Shown here in pieces: positions 51,923 through 57,910 of a stretch of DNA of 57,910 bases (position 1 is its first letter; each line of letters begins with the position of its first letter). The notes under the pieces are model-generated. The model was not told the origin of the DNA. It worked only from the letters and a program-made list of their open reading frames with translations, and did not search any database. The stretch is from assembly GCA_052035295.1 (NCBI GenBank), contig JBPOHS010000021.1, positions 1 through 57,910 of the forward strand, read 5' to 3'. The position numbers and the translations under genes are program-made. Origin of the DNA: HdN1 sp052035295. GTDB taxonomy: Bacteria > Pseudomonadota > Gammaproteobacteria > Pseudomonadales > Ketobacteraceae.

Positions 51923-53386
51923 ATGCAAGGGTACAAAACGGTGACAGATATACACACGCAGCATCTGCAAACCTGGACCAACCGCGAAGCAATGGCCGAG
52001 AGCATGATTCCTCTCATCGGCGATCTGTATCGCAACAAGAACGTCGTGACGTCCATTTACGGCCGTCCGATCATCAACCGGTCTGTGGTTGAAATCATCA
52101 AAGCGCATCGTTTTGTGCGTCAGCTCGAAGGCGATTCCCTCGCTGTTGAAGACAGCTACCCCGTATTGCAAGCCGTGGCGCAATTGCCGCTGGGGCCTTC
52201 CCGTATTGACCTTGGCAAGCTCGCCACCAAATACAAGCGTGATGGCGAAGGCCGTTCGCTCGAAGAGTTCGTCAAGACCGAACTGGCCGATGCACTGGTA
52301 GGTAAAAACAACCTTCAGCTCAAGGATCGCGATGTCGTCCTTTATGGTTTCGGTCGTATCGGCCGTTTGCTGGCCCGCATCCTGATCGAGAAAATGGGGA
52401 CTGGCGCTGGTCTTCGACTGCGTGCCATCGTGGTGCGCAACGGTGGCGCAGAAAACGATCTGGCCAAGCGTGCGAGCCTGCTGCGTCGTGATTCCGTGCA
52501 CGGTTCCTTCCGCGGTACGATCAGCATCGACGAAGAGAAACAGGCCCTGATCGCCAACGGTGCCTACATCCAGGTGATCTATTCCGACGGTCCGGACAAA
52601 CTGGACTACACGCAATACGGAATCCACGATGCCATCGTCATCGACAACACCGGCAAATGGCGTGACAGCAAAGGACTCGGTCAACATCTCAAGAGCCCGG
52701 GTGCTACACAGGTGATTCTGACTGCGCCTGGCAAAGGCGAGATCAAGAACGTGGTCATGGGCGTCAACGATGACATGATTTCGGCGGAGGACACCATCCT
52801 TTCTGCCGCGAGCTGTACGACCAATGCCATCGTTCCGGTGCTGAAAGCCATCAATGACGAATACACCGTTGAAAATGGTCACGTCGAAACCGTTCACTCC
52901 TACACCAACGACCAGAACCTGATTGATAACTATCACAAAGGGAATCGTCGCGGTCGTGCTGCACCGCTCAACATGGTTATCACGGAAACCGGTGCAGCCA
53001 AGGCTGTGGCCAAGGCATTGCCTGAGCTTGCGGGCAAGCTGACCGGCAACGCGATTCGCGTTCCCACGCCCAACGTGTCTTTGGCGATCCTGAACCTGAA
53101 ACTGTCCAAGGCCACCAGCAAGGAAGAACTCAATAATTTCCTGCGCCAGGTATCTCTGGATTCTCCACTGCGCAAGCAAATTGACTACGTGAATTCCTCT
53201 GAAGTCGTATCAACCGATTTCGTGGGTTCACGTTTTGCCAGTATCGTGGATGCCGAGTCCACGATTGTCAGCGGTGACCGTTGCGTGCTTTACGTTTGGT
53301 ATGACAACGAGTTCGGCTACAGTGCCCAGGTCGTTCGCATGGTGCAGAAAATGGCTGGAATCGTGTATCCCACGTTTCCCAAGTGA
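51923..53386 (+). CDS. glyceraldehyde-3-phosphate dehydrogenase, N-terminally extended
   Basis: 487 residues. The core Rossmann motif is LYGFGRIGRLLARIL near residue 140. The catalytic Cys-298 is in SAASCTTNAIVP. The C-terminus has WYDNEFGYSAQVVRMV. About 135 extra residues precede the NAD domain, a form known in Pseudomonas and related bacteria as a second GAPDH. The extra domain is helical and unassigned. It interconverts glyceraldehyde-3-phosphate and 1,3-bisphosphoglycerate, and may work in the gluconeogenic direction. NAD or NADP preference cannot be told. A strong promoter and terminator make it a single-gene unit, opposite a TetR gene. Confidence 0.92.
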   Translation: MQGYKTVTDIHTQHLQTWTNREAMAESMIPLIGDLYRNKNVVTSIYGRPIINRSVVEIIKAHRFVRQLEGDSLAVEDSYPVLQAVAQLPLGPSRIDLGKLATKYKRDGEGRSLEEFVKTELADALVGKNNLQLKDRDVVLYGFGRIGRLLARILIEKMGTGAGLRLRAIVVRNGGAENDLAKRASLLRRDSVHGSFRGTISIDEEKQALIANGAYIQVIYSDGPDKLDYTQYGIHDAIVIDNTGKWRDSKGLGQHLKSPGATQVILTAPGKGEIKNVVMGVNDDMISAEDTILSAASCTTNAIVPVLKAINDEYTVENGHVETVHSYTNDQNLIDNYHKGNRRGRAAPLNMVITETGAAKAVAKALPELAGKLTGNAIRVPTPNVSLAILNLKLSKATSKEELNNFLRQVSLDSPLRKQIDYVNSSEVVSTDFVGSRFASIVDAESTIVSGDRCVLYVWYDNEFGYSAQVVRMVQKMAGIVYPTFPK

Positions 53387-53405
53387 TATGCGCATACAGT
53401 AAGTA

Positions 53406-53439
53406 AATAAAAAAGGGAGCTTCGGCTCCCTTTTTTATT
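53406..53439 (+). terminator. rho-independent terminator of GAPDH
   Basis: AATAAAAAAGGGAGC and its complement enclose a stable TTCG tetraloop, followed by TTTTTTATT, about 20 bases past the stop codon. Confidence 0.94.
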
Positions 53440-53548
53440 GGACAAATTTGGCGCGGAAATTTAAAACTCTGTTTAACTGTAGTAGGTAAGTGCCCGATGC
53501 AAAATGACTTCGCCCGATTGAGGTGTGGTCAAGCAGGCGAGAGGTACT

Positions 53549-53554
53549 TATAAT
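53549..53554 (+). promoter_or_regulatory. candidate -10 box of the nqr operon
   Basis: An exact TATAAT 48 bases before nqrA. No good -35 box is found at 16-18 bases. The 215-base gap before nqrA holds no gene. Confidence 0.4.
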
Positions 53555-53601
53555 CGGGGGTATATTCGAATTACTTATATTTTGTGTGGGTATTTGCGTT
53601 C

Positions 53602-54942
53602 ATGATAAATATCAAGCGCGGATTGGACTTGCCGATTGCCGGTGCTCCCCGGCAGGCCATTGATGCAGGTGCGCCGATTCAATCGGTTGGACTGGTGGGT
53701 GCAGACTATGTCGGTTTGAAACCCTCGATGCGGGTGAGTGTGGGCGATCTGGTCAGGAAAGGGCAGGTGCTTTTCGTTGACAAGGATTTTGAGTCCATAC
53801 ACTTCACTGCGCCTGCCAGTGGCGTTGTGTCTGCGATACACCGGGGTGAGCGGCGTGTGTTCCAGTCGATCGTGATTGATGTGCGGCACGATCAAGACGA
53901 TGAAGAGGAATTCATGGCTGTCTGCGAGGATCAGCTAGATAGCTTGTCTCGTGAGCAAGTGGTTCACAAACTGCTTTCTTCCGGACTGTGGACCAGTTTG
54001 AGGACGCGTCCCTACAGCAAGATTCCCTCACCCATTACCGAACCTGCTGCACTATTTGTCAACGCCATGGACACCAACCCCCTGGCCGCTGACCCTGCCG
54101 TTGTGATTGGCGATGCCCGACAGGCATTCGTCAATGGGCTGCGTGTCGTCAAGCATCTTTCCACCAAGACCTTTCTTGCCAGATCACCGACGTCTGAAAT
54201 TCCCGTGGTGGAGGGCGTGCAGTCGGTCGCGTTTGCCGGGCCGCATCCTGCAGGACTGGTGGGAACGCATATCCATTTTCTGCGGCCGGCCAGCCCGTCG
54301 AAAGTGGTGTGGCATCTCAATTATCAGGACGTCATTGCCATCGGTCGCCTGTTCGTAACGGGCAAGCTCGACAGCACCCGTGTGGTTTCTCTGGCAGGCC
54401 CCCAAGTGTCGCAACCTCGACTGATCCGTACCGTACTGGGGGCATCGCTTGCCGATCTGACCCGCAACGAATTGGTGACAGGCGAAAACCGGGTAATTTC
54501 GGGATCGGTCCTGTCCGGCCGCTCAGCCTCTGCGGTTGAAGCGCATCTTGGCCGTTATCATCTGTCGGTTGGCGCGATCATCGAGGGGCGAAACCGGGAA
54601 TTCCTGGGGTATTTGCAGCCGGGTGCCAACAAGCATTCAGCATTGGCCGTGTTCGTATCGGCGTTGCAACGGAGCCGCAGATTTGCCTTTACGTCGACAA
54701 CCAATGGCAGCCCGCGCGCCATGGTGCCGGTCGGTGCCTATGAGCGGGTGATGCCACTGGACATTCTTCCCACGCAGTTGCTCCGTTACCTGATTGTCGG
54801 CGATACCGAGATGGCGCAGCAGCTGGGGGCGCTGGAACTGGATGAGGAAGACCTTGGGTTGTGCACCTATGTTTGCCCGGGGAAATATGAATATGGGCCC
54901 ATCCTGCGTGATGTGCTGACGCGTATCGAGAAGGAGGGTTAA
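53602..54942 (+). CDS. nqrA: Na+-translocating NADH:quinone reductase subunit A
   Basis: 446 residues from the ATG at 53602 (MINIKRGLDLPIAG); a frame from 53584 adds unconserved residues. NqrA is the cytoplasmic subunit of the sodium-pumping NADH dehydrogenase and is homologous to RnfC. The N-terminus has a biotinyl/barrel-sandwich-like fold (VGDLVRKGQVLFVDKDFESI). The tail carries LCTYVCPGKYEYGPILRDVL. First gene of nqrABCDE(F); nqrB starts immediately after its stop. Confidence 0.94.
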   Translation: MINIKRGLDLPIAGAPRQAIDAGAPIQSVGLVGADYVGLKPSMRVSVGDLVRKGQVLFVDKDFESIHFTAPASGVVSAIHRGERRVFQSIVIDVRHDQDDEEEFMAVCEDQLDSLSREQVVHKLLSSGLWTSLRTRPYSKIPSPITEPAALFVNAMDTNPLAADPAVVIGDARQAFVNGLRVVKHLSTKTFLARSPTSEIPVVEGVQSVAFAGPHPAGLVGTHIHFLRPASPSKVVWHLNYQDVIAIGRLFVTGKLDSTRVVSLAGPQVSQPRLIRTVLGASLADLTRNELVTGENRVISGSVLSGRSASAVEAHLGRYHLSVGAIIEGRNREFLGYLQPGANKHSALAVFVSALQRSRRFAFTSTTNGSPRAMVPVGAYERVMPLDILPTQLLRYLIVGDTEMAQQLGALELDEEDLGLCTYVCPGKYEYGPILRDVLTRIEKEG

Positions 54943-56154
54943 ATGGGGCTCAGACAATGGCTCGATCAATTCGAGCCACATTTCGTCAAGGGCGGAAAGC
55001 TCGAGAAGTGGTATCCACTCTATGAAGCCGTCGATACGTTTCTGTATTCACCGCCGACGGTTACGCATGCTGCGTCCCATGTGCGTGACGGCGTCGATCT
55101 GAAGCGGATCATGATACTGGTCTGGCTGGCGACGTTTCCGACCATGTTCTGGGGTATGTGGAACGTGGGTCACCAGGCGAACAGTTGGCTGGCGACGCAT
55201 CCGGATATGCTGGCAGCACAGACAGACTGGCGGTTTTATTTCATCAACCTGCTAGCCGGGCATGATCCTTCGTCGGTGTGGGATAACTTCATTTACGGTG
55301 CCGCGTATTTTGTGCCGATTTACGCGGTAACGTTCATCGTCGGTGGCTTTTGGGAAGTGCTGTTTGCCATTCGCCGCAAGCACGAAGTCAATGAAGGCTT
55401 TTTCGTCACCTCGGTGTTGTTTGCACTGACGCTGCCTCCCAGTATTCCGCTTTGGCAGGTGGCGTTGGGCATTTCTTTCGGTGTCGTGCTTGCCAAGGAA
55501 GTCTTTGGCGGAACGGGCAAGAACTTTATCAATCCGGCATTGGCCGGACGTGCGTTCCTGTTTTTCTCCTATCCGGCGCAAATGTCCGGGGATACGGTGT
55601 GGACTGCCGTCGATGGTTTTTCAGGTGCAACGGCGCTGTCGTTGGCCAAGCAGGGTGGGGTGGATGCCATTACGGCTGCCGGCATCACCTGGCAGGATTG
55701 CTTCCTTGGCAACATTCAGGGCTCGGTGGGCGAAGTTTCCACCCTGTTCATTCTGGCGGGCGCGGCCTTGTTGTTGATCACCCGGGTAGCGTCCTGGCGC
55801 ATCGTGGCGGGCGTTATGGTCGGCATGATCACCATGGCGTTTGTGTTCAATTCGGTGGGTTCGGAAACCAATCCCATGTTTTCGGTGCCGTGGCACTGGC
55901 ATTTCGTGTTGGGAGGATTTGCATTTGGCATGGTGTTCATGGCCACTGATCCGGTATCGGCATGCATGACCAATACCGGGCGCTGGATTTTCGGGATTCT
56001 GGTCGGCGTCATGGTCATGTTGATTCGCGTCGTCAATCCCGCCTATCCCGAAGGCATGATGCTGGCGATCCTGTTCGCCAATTTGTTCGCGGGCATCATT
56101 GACCATTTTGTCGTGCAGGCGAACATCAACCGGAGGCTGGCACGCAATGGCTAA
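54943..56154 (+). CDS. nqrB: Na+-NQR subunit B
   Basis: 403 residues with about ten membrane helices. The FMN-attachment Thr lies in DGFSGATALSLA, the substrate of the ApbE flavin transferase. FGGTGKNFINPALAGRAF is a conserved RnfD/NqrB segment. It binds riboflavin and FMN and forms much of the sodium channel. The ATG directly follows the nqrA stop, and its end overlaps nqrC by 8 bases. Confidence 0.95.
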   Translation: MGLRQWLDQFEPHFVKGGKLEKWYPLYEAVDTFLYSPPTVTHAASHVRDGVDLKRIMILVWLATFPTMFWGMWNVGHQANSWLATHPDMLAAQTDWRFYFINLLAGHDPSSVWDNFIYGAAYFVPIYAVTFIVGGFWEVLFAIRRKHEVNEGFFVTSVLFALTLPPSIPLWQVALGISFGVVLAKEVFGGTGKNFINPALAGRAFLFFSYPAQMSGDTVWTAVDGFSGATALSLAKQGGVDAITAAGITWQDCFLGNIQGSVGEVSTLFILAGAALLLITRVASWRIVAGVMVGMITMAFVFNSVGSETNPMFSVPWHWHFVLGGFAFGMVFMATDPVSACMTNTGRWIFGILVGVMVMLIRVVNPAYPEGMMLAILFANLFAGIIDHFVVQANINRRLARNG

Positions 56155-56926
56155 GGAAAGTACTTCTCGCACGCTGCTCGTTGCATTCGTCATCTGTGTC
56201 GTATGTTCGCTGCTGGTGGCCGTTCCCACCGTCGCGCTCAAACCCTTGCAGCAAGAACAGAAACTGCTGGACAAGCAGAAAGCGGTTTTGTCGGCGGCCC
56301 GGTTGATTGATGTTGATGCCAAGAAACAGGAAATTCAGTCGGCGTTCGAAGCGTTGGATGTCCGGCTGGTCGATCTTGAGACCGGCGCTTTCGTGGAAGG
56401 TGACGCCCGTCGCTTTGATCTTTCAACAGCATTGAAAAGTGACAAAACCAGTCGCGTCCTGACAAGTGATGAAGACGCGGCCAGCATTAAACGTCGCGAA
56501 TCCATTGCTCCGGTTTACATGAAACGCAACGAACAGGGTGAGCTGCAATCCCTGGTTGTACCGGTGCGGGGGTATGGACTGTGGTCGACTTTGTACGGAT
56601 TCCTGGCATTGAAGGGCGATGGCAGCACCGTTGAAGGGTTGGTCTTCTATCAGCACGCAGAAACGCCCGGGCTCGGTGGCGAGGTCGATAACCCGAAATG
56701 GCGCGCGCTATGGCAGGGCAAGCAGGCGCTGGACGCACAAGGCAATGTTGCCATTTCGGTCATCAAAGGTAGTGTGGAAGAAAATGATCCACATGCGATT
56801 AATAAAATCGACGGACTGGCGGGCGCTACGCTGACCAGTCGCGGGGTTGATGCCCTGATCAAGTTCTGGTTGTCCGGGAAGGGGTTCGGGCCGTTCCTGG
56901 CTCGTGTTCGTACAGAGGGGGTATGA
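56147..56926 (+). CDS. nqrC: Na+-NQR subunit C
   Basis: 259 residues from the ATG at 56147 with GGAGG upstream; the longer frame lies inside nqrB. An N-terminal membrane helix (about 9-30) is followed by a periplasmic flavoprotein domain. The FMN-linked Thr is in DGLAGATLTSRG; the first small residue of the usual SGAT is Ala here, which some homologues also have. It transfers electrons between the two covalent FMNs. nqrD begins one base after its stop. Confidence 0.94.
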   Translation: MAKESTSRTLLVAFVICVVCSLLVAVPTVALKPLQQEQKLLDKQKAVLSAARLIDVDAKKQEIQSAFEALDVRLVDLETGAFVEGDARRFDLSTALKSDKTSRVLTSDEDAASIKRRESIAPVYMKRNEQGELQSLVVPVRGYGLWSTLYGFLALKGDGSTVEGLVFYQHAETPGLGGEVDNPKWRALWQGKQALDAQGNVAISVIKGSVEENDPHAINKIDGLAGATLTSRGVDALIKFWLSGKGFGPFLARVRTEGV

Positions 56927-56927
56927 G

Positions 56928-57599
56928 ATGAGTGCCACGGTCACGACAAAACAGATTATTACCGAGCCGGTCTTTGCCAATAACCCGATTGCGGTGCAGA
57001 TTCTCGGCATATGTTCGGCACTGGCCGTAACGACCAACCTGAAAACGGCCTTGACCATGAGTATCGGTCTGACGCTGGTGACGGCGATGTGCAATTTCGC
57101 ATTTTCGCTGGTACGCAACCAGACGCCGAATTCCATTCGCATCATCGTGCAAATGACGATAGCTGCATCGCTTGTCATTATTCTTGATCAGTTTTTGCGT
57201 GCGTTCGCCTATGAGATGAGCAAACAGCTGTCGGTGTTTGTCGGCTTGATCATTACGAACTGTATCGTGATGGGGCGTATGGAAGGATTCGCCATCAAGA
57301 ATCCACCGATGGCCAGTTTCTGGGACGGTATCGGCAACGGTCTTGGCTATTCCTTTCTGTTGATGGTGTTGGCGGTGATTCGTGAGCTGGTGGGTTCTGG
57401 CAAGTGGTTTGGCGTTGAAATCATCAAGACGATCAATAACGGCGGTTGGTATGTGCCAAACGGTTTGATGCTGTTGCCGCCATCCGCTTTTTTCCTTATT
57501 GGACTGTTCATCTGGGCCCTGCGCAGCTGGAAGAAATTCCAGGTTGAGAGCAAGGAATTTGTCATGGCACCACAATCCAAAGCCATGCTCGGCCACTGA
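56928..57599 (+). CDS. nqrD: Na+-NQR subunit D
   Basis: 223 residues, six membrane helices of the NqrD/RnfE type. Conserved half-repeats include NPIAVQILGICSALAVTTN and GLIITNCIVMGRMEGFA. The conserved Cys in TNCIV helps bind the membrane 2Fe-2S centre shared with NqrE. The ATG at 56928 follows the nqrC TGA, sharing the run GTATGAGATG. Confidence 0.95.
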   Translation: MSATVTTKQIITEPVFANNPIAVQILGICSALAVTTNLKTALTMSIGLTLVTAMCNFAFSLVRNQTPNSIRIIVQMTIAASLVIILDQFLRAFAYEMSKQLSVFVGLIITNCIVMGRMEGFAIKNPPMASFWDGIGNGLGYSFLLMVLAVIRELVGSGKWFGVEIIKTINNGGWYVPNGLMLLPPSAFFLIGLFIWALRSWKKFQVESKEFVMAPQSKAMLGH

Positions 57600-57617
57600 T
57601 ATGAGGATCAAACGCTA

Positions 57618-57910
57618 ATGGAACATTATCTGAGTCTGTTGCTGAAATCGATCTTCATTGAAAACATGGCATTGGCCTTCTTTTTGGGGATGTGCACCTT
57701 TATCGCCATTTCCAAGAAAATTCAGCCGGCCATCGGTTTGGGGATTGCAGTGGTGGTGGTGCAGGTGCTGACCGTGCCGGCCAACAATCTTATTTACAAT
57801 TATTTTCTGCGCGAAGGTGCCCTGGCATGGACGGGCATGGAAGGCGTGGAAACGATCGATCTCTCGTTTCTGGGGCTTATCATCTATATCGGTGTGATTG
57901 CCGCGATTGT
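57618..57910 (+). CDS. nqrE: Na+-NQR subunit E (partial, cut by window end)
   Basis: The first 97 codons of nqrE, continuing past the window. It starts MEHYLSLLLKSIFIENMALA and shows the membrane segment FFLGMCTFIAISKKIQPAIG, whose Cys is the other half of the NqrD/NqrE iron-sulfur site. It is the inverted-topology partner of NqrD. nqrF, the NADH-binding subunit, is expected downstream but not visible. Confidence 0.93.
   Translation, partial: MEHYLSLLLKSIFIENMALAFFLGMCTFIAISKKIQPAIGLGIAVVVVQVLTVPANNLIYNYFLREGALAWTGMEGVETIDLSFLGLIIYIGVIAAI

Noticed and set aside
51878..53179. 433-residue open frame on the minus strand
   Set aside because: A shadow of the GAPDH gene, whose catalytic residues are intact; the antisense product has no domain.

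Overview
The window is a 57.9 kb stretch of a gammaproteobacterial chromosome of moderately high GC. The evidence is gene order: ybgC-tolQRAB-pal-cpoB, then queE-queC, a tRNA-Lys and nadA; bepA-tusA-perM with bcp-gcvR, then dapA-bamC-MBL-purC; ruvCAB behind aspS; and an nqrABCDE sodium-pump operon. All are arrangements known from Pseudomonas, enteric and related lineages. I cannot name the genus. The Na+-NQR operon suits a marine, saline or sodium-using organism. Most of the window is core housekeeping, with one clear mobile element and several poorly characterised gene sets.

Layout. 0-2.2 kb: glucokinase and a PfkB-type kinase, divergent. 2.2-10.5 kb: a nine-gene minus-strand operon (ArsC-like protein, WrbA-like flavoprotein, DUF2069, RDD, SpoIIM-like, DUF4129, DUF4350, MoxR ATPase, DUF58), with overlapping start and stop codons at seven of its eight junctions. 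10.7-16.2 kb: a YihY membrane protein, an unrecognised 538-residue protein, an alpha/beta hydrolase and a class I fumarase. 16.4-18.4 kb: a three-gene signalling operon (receiver protein, CheC-type phosphatase, PAS-GGDEF cyclase). 18.5-23.7 kb: proS, a hydrolase, an HU protein with a basic tail, an HD-GYP-like protein with altered key residues, and a zinc-ribbon protein. 23.8-34.7 kb: aspS, ruvCAB, the Tol-Pal operon, queE and queC. 34.8-40.4 kb: tRNA-Lys, nadA, bepA, tusA, perM, bcp, gcvR.

40.5-43.3 kb: a complete-looking group II intron encoding an RT-maturase with an HNH endonuclease. It sits between gcvR and dapA. I place its ends at 40524 and 43304 from the GTGCG start, the domain V/VI end, and an exact 6-nt IBS1/EBS1 match. 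It lies just downstream of a candidate dapA promoter, so dapA mRNA may have to be read through, or spliced from, a 2.8 kb intron. 43.4-46.9 kb: dapA, bamC, an MBL hydrolase and purC. 47.0-51.7 kb: an SRPBCC protein, a saccharopine-dehydrogenase-like reductase, a methyltransferase, an M48-like membrane protein without its zinc motif, and a TetR regulator. 51.9-57.9 kb: an N-terminally extended GAPDH with a well-defined promoter, then nqrABCD and the start of nqrE, cut by the window edge.

The best candidates for new biology are the MoxR/DUF58 envelope operon, the receiver/CheC/GGDEF operon (which has no kinase beside it), the HD-GYP homologue with a degenerate Hpt and altered metal-site residues, the pseudo-M48 protein, and the intron in the dapA leader. 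No CRISPR array, prophage or insertion sequence was seen. No database search was possible, so family names rest on motif and context recognition.
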